NCBI RefSeq assembly: GCF_001008165.2
Contig: NZ_CP011452.2
Span: 186,001 to 250,000, forward strand
Reading direction: 5' to 3'
Origin: Croceibacterium atlanticum
GTDB lineage: Bacteria > Pseudomonadota > Alphaproteobacteria > Sphingomonadales > Sphingomonadaceae
DNA length: 64,000 nucleotides
Part shown: positions 45,742 through 55,424 of the stretch, piece after piece
Numbering within the stretch: the first letter of the stretch is position 1
How the letters are laid out: every line of letters starts with the position of its first letter
Translations under genes and position numbers: made by a program
The notes under the pieces: model-generated
Database searches by the model: none
Seen by the model: only the letters and a program-made list of their open reading frames with translations
What the model was told of the DNA's origin: nothing

Positions 45742-47985
45742 ATGTCCGCGATGGCGATGCGCAGCGTATTGCGGAATCTGAGCGGAGCGAGATCCTCTGC
45801 CGCCGCGATTGCGCAAGCGGCCGCGGCTCATGACAAGGGCGGGAACCCATCCTCCCTGTCCGGCGACGAGCGCCTGCAAATGCTCGACGCGATCGAGGAA
45901 GAGGGCATTGCGTGGTTCTGGGCAACCAATGCTGAAAACCACCTGACCTATCTTTCCGCATCGGCTGCGCGGCATCTCGGGGAAGATGTGCGGATATTCG
46001 GCCAGCCCCTCGGCCAGATCATGGAAACCGTTGGCGAGGACGAGGAAAACGGGCCTGAAAGATCGCTCAATTTTCTGCTCACCGCGCACCAGAAATTTGC
46101 CGATATCACCGTCAGACTGGAAACCGGGCAGGGGCCGGTCTGGTGGTCGCTGACGGGCCGGCCGCATTTTGGCGAAAACCGCGAATTCCTTGGCTACAGG
46201 GGCAGTGCAAAGGATATTTCCGAACTGTTCCAGCAGCGGCGGGACGCATCGCGCCTGGCGCAGTTCGATGCGCTGACCGGGCTCGCCAACCGCCACCGGA
46301 TGAGCAGACGGCTGGCGACGATCCTGGCCAGTTGCCGCGCAAGCAAGCGCAGTTGCGCCATGCTGATGCTGGATCTGGACCGCTTCAAGCAGGTTAATGA
46401 CACGCTCGGCCACCCTGCGGGCGATGATCTGCTGAAACAGGTGGCGCAGCGCCTGCGCCGCGTGATTACGGAAAATGCGGAAATCGGCCGCCTTGGTGGG
46501 GACGAATTCCAGATCATTCTGCCTGACATCGATGATCGGGGCCGTCTGGGGGAATTGGCGCACAGGATCATCCAGATGATCTCGCAGCCTTATTCCATCG
46601 AAGATAGCCGGGCAATAATCGGCACCTCGGTGGGGATCGCGATTGCCCCCTATGATGGCCTTGAACCGGACGATCTGACCAAGGCGGCGGACCTTGCGCT
46701 CTATGCTTCCAAGGATGGCGGACGCGGACGGTACCGTTTCTATTCCAACGATCTGAAGGATTCGGCGCAGGAACGGCGGGAGATCGAAGAGGATCTGCGC
46801 GGCGCCCTGGCGCGGGGCGAGCTGGAACTGCATTATCAGCCGGTCGTCCGGGCAGCCGACCATATGCTCAGCGGATTCGAAGCGCAGATTCGCTGGAACC
46901 ATCCGGAACGCGGCTATGTCAGCCCTGCGCAGTTCCTGCCTGTTGCGGAAGATAGCGGCCTGGCCTCTCCCATCGGGGCATGGGCCATAAGGCAGGCCTG
47001 CGAAGATGCGGCGCATTGGCCGGGCAGCTTGCGCGTTTCGATCAATGTGTCCGAACAGCAGTTCAATTCAGAAGAGCTTGCCTCGATCGTCGCCAAGTCG
47101 CTTGGTGCCACGGGTCTCATGCCGGAACGGCTGGAGCTGGAGATCGCCGAGAGCGTCTTCATGGGCGATGTCGAACTGGTCGACCGGATTTTCAGCCAGT
47201 TGAAGAAGCTCGGCGTTCGGCTCGCTCTGGATGAATTCGGCACCGGTAATTCATCGCTTTCCTATCTGCGCAAGACGCCGTTCGACTGTATCAAGATCCA
47301 TCCCAGCTTCGTGCGCGAATGTACGGAAACGGGCAGCCCCAATGCTGCGATCATCGCGGCGATCGTCAGCCTGGCCAATGCTCTCGGCATGGAAACCACC
47401 GCCGAAGGGGTGGAGGCGATGGACGAGCTGGAACTTGTCTGCGACCGGGGGGCAACCAATATCCAGGGTTTCGTCTATTCCCGCGCGATGCCGCAGGCCG
47501 ATGTGCTGGACAAGGTCGGTTCGGGCGATCTCCGCTTCGAACCCAGCGGCCCGCCCATGCACCGGGCGGAACGGCGCACGGTCTATCGCCGGATTGGCGT
47601 AATCCACGAAAATCACCGTTACGAAGCGGTGTTGCGCAATCTTTCCCGCACCGGCGCACGGATTGACGGCCTGCTGGATGTGCCGGTCGGCACCGAGCTG
47701 GTTCTCGATCTGGGGGAAGGGCAACTGGTTGTCGCCACCGTGCGGAGATCGCAGGATGCGACGCAGGGGCTGGAATTCGAAACGCCGCTGATCAGCAACG
47801 GGTCCGACGGGCTCTGCACCCGTTATCGCATCTCTCCTTACGCGCTCGCCGCGGCCGGGATGCCGTTGCGGTCGCTGCCGCCGGGCGATTATCCGCTGAT
47901 CGGCAATGGCCAGAATGGCCAGCCCGCAGGGAGGCCGCGCTTCATGCAGGTGGACCTTTCCGCTGCATCCGGGCGCGCTGCATGA
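45742..47985 (+). CDS. cytoplasmic PAS-like/GGDEF/degenerate EAL/PilZ protein
   Basis: A 747-residue paralogue of the preceding protein, without the membrane region. A PAS-like segment (about 45-160) leads to GGDEF (252-256, intact), an EAL domain and PilZ (about 615-690, NLSRTGARIDG). The EAL domain is altered at catalytic positions: EAQ in place of EAL (380-382), DEFGTGNSS with Glu498 for the second Asp, and KIHPSF with His520 for the Asp of KID. It is therefore probably cyclase-active and phosphodiesterase-dead. GAGAGGA precedes the ATG. Confidence 0.93.
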   Translation: MSAMAMRSVLRNLSGARSSAAAIAQAAAAHDKGGNPSSLSGDERLQMLDAIEEEGIAWFWATNAENHLTYLSASAARHLGEDVRIFGQPLGQIMETVGEDEENGPERSLNFLLTAHQKFADITVRLETGQGPVWWSLTGRPHFGENREFLGYRGSAKDISELFQQRRDASRLAQFDALTGLANRHRMSRRLATILASCRASKRSCAMLMLDLDRFKQVNDTLGHPAGDDLLKQVAQRLRRVITENAEIGRLGGDEFQIILPDIDDRGRLGELAHRIIQMISQPYSIEDSRAIIGTSVGIAIAPYDGLEPDDLTKAADLALYASKDGGRGRYRFYSNDLKDSAQERREIEEDLRGALARGELELHYQPVVRAADHMLSGFEAQIRWNHPERGYVSPAQFLPVAEDSGLASPIGAWAIRQACEDAAHWPGSLRVSINVSEQQFNSEELASIVAKSLGATGLMPERLELEIAESVFMGDVELVDRIFSQLKKLGVRLALDEFGTGNSSLSYLRKTPFDCIKIHPSFVRECTETGSPNAAIIAAIVSLANALGMETTAEGVEAMDELELVCDRGATNIQGFVYSRAMPQADVLDKVGSGDLRFEPSGPPMHRAERRTVYRRIGVIHENHRYEAVLRNLSRTGARIDGLLDVPVGTELVLDLGEGQLVVATVRRSQDATQGLEFETPLISNGSDGLCTRYRISPYALAAAGMPLRSLPPGDYPLIGNGQNGQPAGRPRFMQVDLSAASGRAA

Positions 47986-48030
47986 TCACAGCCTGCTGAC
48001 AGCGGGCGCGAGTGGCGCTAGAGGCGGCGG

Positions 48031-49848
48031 ATGACCGACCTCTCGTTGATCCGTAACTTCAGCATTATCGCCCATATCGACCATGGCAAGTCCACGCTGG
48101 CCGACCGTTTGATCCAGATCACCGGCGGTTTGAGCGAGCGTGAACTCAAGGAGCAAGTCCTTGATAACATGGATATCGAGCGCGAGCGTGGCATCACCAT
48201 CAAGGCCCAGACCGTGCGGCTGGATTACACGGCGAAGGACGGCAAGACCTATGAGCTGAACCTCATGGACACGCCCGGCCATGTGGACTTCGCCTATGAG
48301 GTATCGCGCAGCCTGGCGGCCTGTGAAGGCGCTCTGCTGGTGGTGGACGCGGCCCAGGGCGTGGAGGCGCAGACCCTGGCCAATGTCTATCAATCGATCG
48401 AGCATGATCATGAAATCGTGCCCGTCATCAACAAGATAGATCTGCCCGCCGCCGATCCCGACAAGGTCAAGCTGGAGATCGAGGAAGTCATTGGCCTGGA
48501 TGCCAGCGAAGCGGTGCTGACCAGCGCCAAGTCCGGCATCGGCATAGAAGACGTGCTGGAAGCCATCGTCACCAAGATTCCGCCGCCCAGCGGATCGCGC
48601 GACAAGCCGCTGAAGGCCATGCTGGTGGATAGCTGGTACGATCCCTATCTCGGTGTGGTCATCCTCGTCCGCGTGCTCGACGGTGCGCTGAAGAAGGGTG
48701 ACCAGATCAGGTTCATGCAGGGCGGGACGCAGCATCTTGTGGACCGGGTGGGCTGCATGCGCCCGAAGATCGAACAATTGTCGGAAATCGGCCCCGGCGA
48801 GATCGGCTTCATCACCGCCCAGATCAAGGAGGTGGAGCAGGCCCGTGTCGGTGACACGATCACCACGGTAAAGAACGGCGCGACAGAGGCGTTGCCCGGC
48901 TATCGCGAACCGCAGCCGGTCGTCTTCTGCGGCTTGTTCCCCGTTGACGCCGCCGATTTCGAGAAATTGCGTGAAAGCATCGGCAAGCTGCGTCTGAACG
49001 ATGCCAGCTTCAGCTACGAGATGGAGACCAGCGCCGCGCTCGGCTTCGGTTTCCGCTGCGGTTTCCTGGGCCTGCTGCATCTGGAAATCATCCAGGAACG
49101 GCTGACCCGCGAATATGATCTGGACCTGATCACCACGGCCCCCAGCGTGGTCTATCGCATCCAGCTGGGCCATACGAAGACGGAAGACGCGCAGGAAATC
49201 CTGCTGCACAATCCGGCGGACTATCCGGATCCCAGCCGTATCGAATCGATCGAGGAACCGTGGATCAAGGCCACGATCTACACGCCGGACGAATATCTCG
49301 GCTCGATCCTGAAACTGTGCCAGGACCGGCGCGGTATCCAGACCGACCTGACCTATGTCGGCGGCCGTGCCCAGGTCAGCTACGAGCTGCCGCTGAACGA
49401 AGTGGTGTTCGATTTCTATGACCGGTTGAAGAGCATCAGCCGCGGCTATGCCAGCTTCGATTACGAACAGATCGGCCTGCGCGAAGGCGATCTCGTGAAG
49501 ATGAGCATTCTGGTGAACGGCGATCCGGTGGATGCGCTGAGCATGATCGTCCATCGCAGCGTGGCCGAAGATCGCGGCCGGCATATGTGCGAACGTTTGA
49601 AGGAACTGATCCCGCGCCACCTGTTCAAGATCCCGATCCAGGCCGCGATCGGCGGCAAGGTCATCGCCCGTGAAACCATCAGCGCCCTGCGCAAGGACGT
49701 GACCGCCAAATGCTATGGCGGTGACATTACCCGCAAGAAGAAGCTGCTGGAAAAGCAGAAGAAGGGGAAGGCGAAGATGCGGGAATATGGCAATGTGTCG
49801 ATCCCGCAGGAGGCCTTCATCGCCGCGCTGAGGATGGGCGAGGAATAG
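48031..49848 (+). CDS. lepA: elongation factor 4 (LepA)
   Basis: A 605-residue translational GTPase that acts in initiation/back-translocation. G1 is [15 protein letters not shown]3 [16 protein letters not shown] and G4 [10 protein letters not shown]. The LepA-specific C-terminal domain ([20 protein letters not shown]) is complete. Starts at 48031 with GAGGCGG upstream. It is read away from the c-di-GMP pair and probably has its own promoter. Confidence 0.97.
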   Translation: MTDLSLIRNFSIIAHIDHGKSTLADRLIQITGGLSERELKEQVLDNMDIERERGITIKAQTVRLDYTAKDGKTYELNLMDTPGHVDFAYEVSRSLAACEGALLVVDAAQGVEAQTLANVYQSIEHDHEIVPVINKIDLPAADPDKVKLEIEEVIGLDASEAVLTSAKSGIGIEDVLEAIVTKIPPPSGSRDKPLKAMLVDSWYDPYLGVVILVRVLDGALKKGDQIRFMQGGTQHLVDRVGCMRPKIEQLSEIGPGEIGFITAQIKEVEQARVGDTITTVKNGATEALPGYREPQPVVFCGLFPVDAADFEKLRESIGKLRLNDASFSYEMETSAALGFGFRCGFLGLLHLEIIQERLTREYDLDLITTAPSVVYRIQLGHTKTEDAQEILLHNPADYPDPSRIESIEEPWIKATIYTPDEYLGSILKLCQDRRGIQTDLTYVGGRAQVSYELPLNEVVFDFYDRLKSISRGYASFDYEQIGLREGDLVKMSILVNGDPVDALSMIVHRSVAEDRGRHMCERLKELIPRHLFKIPIQAAIGGKVIARETISALRKDVTAKCYGGDITRKKKLLEKQKKGKAKMREYGNVSIPQEAFIAALRMGEE

Positions 49849-49851
49849 TCC

Positions 49852-49914
49852 CGGCAAACTCGCTCATCCGCGGAGCCGGAGGCTGTGGCGCCGCGGGGAT
49901 TTGCCGTCTTTCCC
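49852..49914 (+). terminator. probable terminator after lepA
   Basis: CGGCAAA (49852-49858) pairs with TTTGCCG (49900-49906), with a nested CCGCGG / CCGCGG pair (49868-49873 / 49891-49896). It is followed by TCTTTCCC. Confidence 0.55.
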
Positions 49915-49945
49915 GATTGCCGGCGATGCGGCCGGGCAAGGCCGC

Positions 49946-51049
49946 TCAGCCATAGGACCAGCGTGCCTGCACTGCGGACTGGCGCCCGATCCACGCGCGC
50001 AGGAGCTTGCGCACCGGCTCGTCAAAGAACCTGGCGGATAACCAGCTGAAGCCGATCACGAACAGGCTCAGCCCCACGCCGAACCAGGGAACGACAGTCG
50101 CCGGATCCGTGCCCAGAAGCATCTTGTGCACCCCCGCAGCCCACAGGAATAGCGGGGTGTGCAGCAGGTATAGCGGATAGGAAATCCGCCCCAGCTCCAC
50201 ACAGGCAAGGGCGATTGCTCCCTGCGGTTCCCGCTGCGGCTGGAGGATGATGAAGAGCGGGAAAACGACCACGACCAGCACGGCCGAAGCCCAGGGGGAA
50301 GGGGCAAGAACGAACATCGGCACCACGGCGCACAGCATCAGCAACGGCGTGAGCCAGACGCTGCGCGCCCGCCAGCGGGCGGCCCCGCGATATAGCAGCA
50401 CGCCCACGGTAAATTCGAACATGCAACGAAACAGCCCGGCACCGAAATGGGGAAGGTCGAAGCCGATATCGATCGAGCCGAAGCGAAGCGCGAACATGAA
50501 GAATATCATGCCCGCCAGCAGCGCCAACAGCACCAGTACTTTCTGCCGCAAATGCCAGATGACCATGCCGAATGCGATGCTGGCGATCATTTCCATCGCC
50601 AGCGACCAGGATGCGGGGGAGAAGGGGAATGTTCCGGCAGGCGTTACGCCATCTATTGAATTGGGGATGAAGAACAGGTTCTGCGCCATGATCGCGCCCA
50701 TATCTGCCAGCGGCGGCGCGTCATCCGTGCGCAGCGCGATCTTGGCGGCGTAATAAGCGGCACCGATCAAGAGCGAGAGCACGTAGCCGGGATAGAGCCG
50801 CACCAGCCGCACCAGCAGGAAGCGCCCGATCGACATGCCTTGCTGCAATTTGTCGCCATAGGCATGGGCGAGCACGAACCCGCTCATCATGAAGAACAGG
50901 TCTACCGCTACATAGCCGAAGCGAAACACGTCTTCGACGCCAAGGTAATCGCGAAAATGATAGAGCATGCCCGCCAGTGCCGCGAAACCGCGGGCCGCAT
51001 CCAGCCACAGGAAACGGATTTTTTCCGAATCTGCAGGATTCCCCTTCAT
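49946..51049 (-). CDS. acyltransferase-3 family membrane protein
   Basis: A 367-residue integral membrane acyltransferase (OafA/NodX-like) with about ten hydrophobic segments. The family opening FLWLDAARGFAALAGMLYHF is present, and RFGYVAVDLFFMMSGFVLAHAY follows. Members transfer acetyl or other acyl groups to sugars of surface polysaccharides or lipids. No sugar genes lie nearby, so the acceptor is unknown. The leader between 51050 and 51125 is AT-rich against its surroundings. Confidence 0.88.
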   Translation of the reverse strand: MKGNPADSEKIRFLWLDAARGFAALAGMLYHFRDYLGVEDVFRFGYVAVDLFFMMSGFVLAHAYGDKLQQGMSIGRFLLVRLVRLYPGYVLSLLIGAAYYAAKIALRTDDAPPLADMGAIMAQNLFFIPNSIDGVTPAGTFPFSPASWSLAMEMIASIAFGMVIWHLRQKVLVLLALLAGMIFFMFALRFGSIDIGFDLPHFGAGLFRCMFEFTVGVLLYRGAARWRARSVWLTPLLMLCAVVPMFVLAPSPWASAVLVVVVFPLFIILQPQREPQGAIALACVELGRISYPLYLLHTPLFLWAAGVHKMLLGTDPATVVPWFGVGLSLFVIGFSWLSARFFDEPVRKLLRAWIGRQSAVQARWSYG

Positions 51050-51125
51050 CCTGTTTTCTATAAAGGCACGGTGCTTCTAATATTCATAGAGAATTCTTTG
51101 TCTTAGGAATAATATCGTTCTGCCA

Positions 51126-53333
51126 TTACCATCGGATCAGCGGCAGGATCGATGAATTGTCGTCCGTCCATGCGCGGGGCGCGGGGCGGGGTAGGGTTTT
51201 CCATTCATAGCTGCTGGCGACGCGCAATGCGGCGAGCGTTTCTTCATCGCGCGACAGGGCGATCCAGAGTGACGCCGTGGTTCCTTCTGCCAGATCGTCC
51301 ACATCCATGCGCTGGGCCGCGTGCCAGCCGCCTTCACCGGCCAGCGCGGCAATCATGGGGCGCAGGTCGAAATAGCGGTTGGAAATATGGACCAGCAACA
51401 ACCCGTCTGACGACAGGGCCCGGCCATAGATCCCGAAAGCTTCGCGGGTCAGCAGGTGGATCGGGATGGAATCGGAAGAGAAGGCGTCCAGCGCCAGAAT
51501 ATCCAGCCGGCCGGGCGCCTGTTGTTCCAGTTTCAGCCGGGCATCGCCGATCAATATCCGGGCACCGGGCGCGCAATCCCGCAGGAAGGTAAATGTCCCG
51601 TCCCGCGAATAGCGTAGAACGAGCGCGTCGATTTCGTAGAATGTCCAGTCCTGGCCCGGCTTGCGATAGCAGGCGAGCGTTCCCGCGCCGAGGCCGACCA
51701 CGCCGATCCGCGCATCCGCTGCCGCATGGTCCAGCGCAATACCCACGCCCGAGGAATGGCCGTAATAGCTCGTCGGTTCGCGCCGCCTTTCGGGCAGCAG
51801 CCACTGGCGGCCGTGAATGGTTGTACCCTGCGCCAGCCGCCGCATGGTCCCGCCATTGACATCATCCACGCTATAGGCGCCGAAATAGCTGCGCGCGCGC
51901 TTGCCCTGCAGGCTCGATTCCAGTGTCGTCAGCCCGGTGTTGCCGAGCATGATCAGGCAGATCACGGCGATATAGGCCCAGCGCAATCCGATCAGCGCGA
52001 TGCCCAGCGCAGCCATGGCGCAGATATGGAGGAGCCGTTCCACGCTGGCATCGGGGCTGATACCGTCCAGCCGCCAGGCGATCAGGCCTGCGCAGATTAC
52101 CAGAGCCGAGGCGATCAGGTGGCGGGCAGGGCCGCCTTCCTGCCAATAGCGGGCCAGAGGCGGGATGAAGGCCTGCTGGCGCAACAGCATCGCAGCGGCG
52201 AGCAGCAGGATCGCATGTTCATAGATCCAGTCGAAAATCAGCGGGGCGATCAGGGCCGCGAATAATCCGCCCAGCGCTCCACCGGCGGCAAGCACGAGAT
52301 AGAACAGCGTCAGCTGATTGACCGCGGGCCGCAGATCGTAAAGCCGGGAATGCAACGCCACGGACAGCACGAAGAGCAGGCCGACCATGGCAAAAGCGGC
52401 GGCGACATTGGATTGTCCTCCGGTCGCCATGGCCAGGCTGCTGATGAAAAGCAGCGATACCGGGGCGAAACGGATCAGCACCTGTGCCAGCTCGCTTTCT
52501 TCGGAAAAGGCGAAAGCGAAGCTGAGGAGGTAAACGCCCAGCGGCAGGATCCACAGCAGCGGCGCTGCCATGATGTCGGTGGTCAGCAATGTCGTGGTTG
52601 AGAGGATCAGGCCGGAAGGAACGGCCGACAGGGCCAGCCACAGGATCAGGCGGCGTGCAGGCGGCCAGTCGCCCAGACCGCCCAGACCGCCCTCTGTCCC
52701 GGCGTTCGCGGCTGTTTCGGGAGAGTTCCAACGGGCGAGCGCTGCCAGCGCGACGAACAGGATCAGCAGGGCGTAGAGCGCGCTCCAGACCATGCTCTGC
52801 GCACCAAGCGGCAGTGTCAGTTCCAGCAGGAAGGGATATGCCAGCAGCCCGGCAAAACTGCCGATATTGGACGCGGCATAGAGAGCGTAGGGATTATCGG
52901 CAGCGGGCGAGGCGGCGAACCAGCGCTGCATCAGCGATGCCTGGGCGGACAGCAACAGGAAGATCGGCCCGATCGTCGCCAGGAACAGGGCCGGCACCCA
53001 GATCGCTTCCAGCCCCGGCCGTGGCGGCGGCAGTTCCGCCAGTGCGATCGGCAGGGTCAGCGCGGCCAGCAACAGCAGCGCCAGATGGATGCCGGCCTGT
53101 TTGCGCAGCGAAAAACGCGTCAGCAGGTGGGCATAGAGATATCCGCCCAGCAGCAGGGTCTGGAACACCAGCATGGCACTGTTCCAGACATTCGGCGCGC
53201 CGCCCAGCACCGGCAGGGCAAACCGCGCGACCATCGGCTGGACCAGGAACAGGAGAAAACTGCCGGTCAGTATGGTGAGAACGAATAAAGCGCGGCGCGA
53301 TGTGGCCAACTGGCTGTTCGGCATGGCGGCCAT
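51126..53333 (-). CDS. fused MFS transporter / spermidine synthase-like protein
   Basis: A 735-residue two-part protein. The first 480 residues hold about 12 membrane helices. The C-terminal third has a spermidine-synthase-like Rossmann fold with GVVGLGAGTLACYRKPGQDW, FYEIDALVLRYSRD and LDILALDAFSSDSIPIHLL. The Asp pair of the aminopropyl site is only partly recognisable, so the reaction is uncertain. The start could be 53333 or 53324 (both ATG); a GC-rich upstream extension to 53354 is less likely. Confidence 0.88.
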   Translation of the reverse strand: MAAMPNSQLATSRRALFVLTILTGSFLLFLVQPMVARFALPVLGGAPNVWNSAMLVFQTLLLGGYLYAHLLTRFSLRKQAGIHLALLLLAALTLPIALAELPPPRPGLEAIWVPALFLATIGPIFLLLSAQASLMQRWFAASPAADNPYALYAASNIGSFAGLLAYPFLLELTLPLGAQSMVWSALYALLILFVALAALARWNSPETAANAGTEGGLGGLGDWPPARRLILWLALSAVPSGLILSTTTLLTTDIMAAPLLWILPLGVYLLSFAFAFSEESELAQVLIRFAPVSLLFISSLAMATGGQSNVAAAFAMVGLLFVLSVALHSRLYDLRPAVNQLTLFYLVLAAGGALGGLFAALIAPLIFDWIYEHAILLLAAAMLLRQQAFIPPLARYWQEGGPARHLIASALVICAGLIAWRLDGISPDASVERLLHICAMAALGIALIGLRWAYIAVICLIMLGNTGLTTLESSLQGKRARSYFGAYSVDDVNGGTMRRLAQGTTIHGRQWLLPERRREPTSYYGHSSGVGIALDHAAADARIGVVGLGAGTLACYRKPGQDWTFYEIDALVLRYSRDGTFTFLRDCAPGARILIGDARLKLEQQAPGRLDILALDAFSSDSIPIHLLTREAFGIYGRALSSDGLLLVHISNRYFDLRPMIAALAGEGGWHAAQRMDVDDLAEGTTASLWIALSRDEETLAALRVASSYEWKTLPRPAPRAWTDDNSSILPLIRW

Positions 53334-53406
53334 AATGCAGTGCGGACCACGCAAGCCAAGGGGCGCGGGTAATTTCCTGTTGAGCTATTCCGCGGCGGGT
53401 CTGCGG

Positions 53407-53580
53407 TCAGGCGCGGTCATTGGCCCCGGCCAGCGTATCCGAAATCGTGGTGAAAATATCGGTCAGATCGAGGCCAAGCGTCTGGAAGGCGATGATCGAA
53501 GCCATCGCGATCAGCGCCAGGATCAGGCCATATTCGATGGCGGTTGCGCCATCCTGATCGGCCAGCATTCTTGCCCACAT
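53407..53580 (-). CDS. Flp/Fap-type class IVb pilin
   Basis: A 57-residue pilin precursor. A short polar leader precedes the processing site in DQDGATAIEYGLILALIA, followed by a hydrophobic helix; the Glu and Tyr after the glycine are the Flp signature. Flp pilins form Tad pili for surface attachment. GGAGGGAA lies eight bases before the ATG at 53580. No tad/cpa assembly gene is near, so the pilin is an orphan or the machinery is elsewhere. Confidence 0.9.
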   Translation of the reverse strand: MWARMLADQDGATAIEYGLILALIAMASIIAFQTLGLDLTDIFTTISDTLAGANDRA

Positions 53581-53666
53581 TGCCGCTTCCCTCCGCAGCC
53601 ATGCCCCGCGCAGGATAATGCGCGAAACATTGCCGGGAGGTAAAGCGGCTGCGTTCCCGAACGGAT

Positions 53667-54689
53667 TCAGGGCTTGCGGGCGCTGACCAGCGAATAATAA
53701 CCGCCGCCGGTGCGCACGGCCTGCACATCGGTGAAGCCCGCGCTTTCCAGGATCGCGCGATATTCGGGCAGGCTGTATTGCTTGCCCAGCGTGCCCAGCA
53801 GCATCATCACGCTGAAGGCCGCCGCTTGCCATGGGCCGGTGCCTTCGTCATCCATCAGGATCTCGTTCAGGAAGATCCGGCCCCCGCTGGGCAGGGCGGC
53901 AAAACTCTTCGCCGCGAGCAGGCGATTGGTTTCTTCCGACCAGTCATGGAAAACGTTGGAGAAGAAATGGGCGTCATGCCCGGTCGGCCATTCATCCTCG
54001 AACATGTTGCAGCCATGGGTGGAAACGCGACCGGTCAGCCCCGCACGGGTGACATATTTGCCCGCTTCATCGGCCATGGCATCCAGATCGAGCAGGGTGA
54101 CTTTCAGTGCCGGGTTCGCCCTGGCGATCTCTATCCCGTAAACGCCCGATCCGCAGCCGACATCCATCAGAGTGCCGATTTCGCTGAACACGCGCTGCAC
54201 CGCCGCGCCGCGGGCGGGGGCCTGGCTATGGGCATGCATGAAGGCGCCGATCCGTTCCGCCGCTTCCGCGCTCATGTCGCCGCGTTCCCATTCGACCGCG
54301 CCGCTGGTCATGTCTTCGGGGCGCAGGCCTGTCTTCATGGCGTTGAGCAATTGGCCATGCAGCGGATTGCTTTCGCGGAAACGGAACAGGAAACCGCCCC
54401 AATAACCTTCGGCTTCCGGGTGGAGCCAGGTGCGGGCGGCGGGCATTGCGGACCATTTCCCGCCACGCTTTTCCACCAGGTCAGACGATGCCAGCGCGGC
54501 CAGCAGGATCGACAGTGAGTGTTCGTGCAGTTCAAGCTCGCCGGCGAGTTCTGCCGTGGTCAATGCCTTGTCGGACAGGCGGTGCAATATTCCCAGTTCG
54601 TCGGCCACGGTGGCGACGGGCAGGCGAAATTGAGATTCCCAGATGTCCCAGATCGTCCGGTCGTCCTGGCTCGGCGGCAAAGGTCCCAT
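53667..54689 (-). CDS. O-methyltransferase (acetylserotonin/hydroxyneurosporene type)
   Basis: A 340-residue two-domain methyltransferase: an N-terminal winged-helix dimerisation domain (VADELGILHRLSDKALTTAE) and a C-terminal SAM domain with LMDVGCGSGVYGIEIARANP, LLDLDAM and NVFHDWSEETNRLL. The HDW motif carries the catalytic His seen in plant-type O-methyltransferases. The substrate is unknown. The ATG at 54689 has GGGAGAA upstream. It lies 46 bases downstream of a tetR gene on the same strand. Confidence 0.9.
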   Translation of the reverse strand: MGPLPPSQDDRTIWDIWESQFRLPVATVADELGILHRLSDKALTTAELAGELELHEHSLSILLAALASSDLVEKRGGKWSAMPAARTWLHPEAEGYWGGFLFRFRESNPLHGQLLNAMKTGLRPEDMTSGAVEWERGDMSAEAAERIGAFMHAHSQAPARGAAVQRVFSEIGTLMDVGCGSGVYGIEIARANPALKVTLLDLDAMADEAGKYVTRAGLTGRVSTHGCNMFEDEWPTGHDAHFFSNVFHDWSEETNRLLAAKSFAALPSGGRIFLNEILMDDEGTGPWQAAAFSVMMLLGTLGKQYSLPEYRAILESAGFTDVQAVRTGGGYYSLVSARKP

Positions 54690-54735
54690 CGCATTCTCCC
54701 ATCTTGTTATTGTCTGTTCTTGTATGATCCGTGAC

Positions 54736-55323
54736 CTAGGCAGCAAGGGCCTGGGCGGCGAAGCGGCAGATGCTGTTCAGCGCCTCTTCCGCAGAGGGGG
54801 CCCAGGCGCCGTCTATCCGCCCGCGTGGCGGCGGGCCGAGAGCGGCCCCGGCAATGAAGCGCAGCCTTCGGCCGAGCTCCGCCTCGTCCAGATGCGGCAA
54901 TTTGGGCGCGAGAATTTCGCGCACGAGAATTGCGACATCGCGCATGGCGTTGTTGATATTCGCGCGCAGCTGTTCGTCCCCGTGGGAGGCGATTTCGTCC
55001 AGCACGACCAGCGCCCGCCCGCTCCGTTCCGAAGAGGCAGGGGCAAGCAGCGGCGCAAGCCACAGGCGCAGCACTTCATCCACAGTCATCGCATCGGTGG
55101 CCGTCCGGTCTTCCAGCGCGCGCCAGCCTTCGCGCATTGCGCCCATGTTCAGTTCGCACAATTCGGCCAGCAGCCGGGCCACCGATCCGAAATGATAAGT
55201 GATGAGCGTGGGATTGAGGCCCGACACTTCCCCGATATGCCGCACGGTCAGCATGTTCACGCCTTCGCGCAGCAGGACCTTTTCGGCGGCGGAGAGGAGT
55301 TTTACGCGTGTCGTCTGGCTCAC
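54736..55323 (-). CDS. TetR-family transcriptional regulator
   Basis: A 195-residue repressor-like protein. The N-terminal helix-turn-helix region reads VKLLSAAEKVLLREGVNMLT and RHIGEVSGLNPTLITYHFGS. A variable ligand-binding C-terminus follows with a TetR_C-like pattern. It starts with GTG at 55323 and probably controls itself, the methyltransferase after it and the divergent oxidoreductase gene 102 bases away. Confidence 0.92.
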   Translation of the reverse strand: MSQTTRVKLLSAAEKVLLREGVNMLTVRHIGEVSGLNPTLITYHFGSVARLLAELCELNMGAMREGWRALEDRTATDAMTVDEVLRLWLAPLLAPASSERSGRALVVLDEIASHGDEQLRANINNAMRDVAILVREILAPKLPHLDEAELGRRLRFIAGAALGPPPRGRIDGAWAPSAEEALNSICRFAAQALAA

Positions 55324-55346
55324 AAGTCGATCCGCCGTTTGCTGGA

Positions 55347-55364
55347 TTTATACACTTGCACAAA
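55347..55364. promoter_or_regulatory. possible TetR operator in the divergent gap
   Basis: The 18-base sequence TTTATACACTTGCACAAA is an imperfect palindrome with 12 of 18 positions matching its own complement. It lies in the 101-base gap between tetR and the CmcJ-like gene. TATACA may serve as a -10 box. Confidence 0.35.
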
Positions 55365-55424
55365 ACCGCCGATTAAGGAAATTTGCGAGCAAACAATATC
55401 TCAGCAAAATCCGGGAGAGCAAAT

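Noticed and set aside
47986-49857. A 623-codon minus-strand frame opposite lepA
   Set aside because: A codon-phase shadow of lepA in a high-GC genome, with composition not like a real protein.
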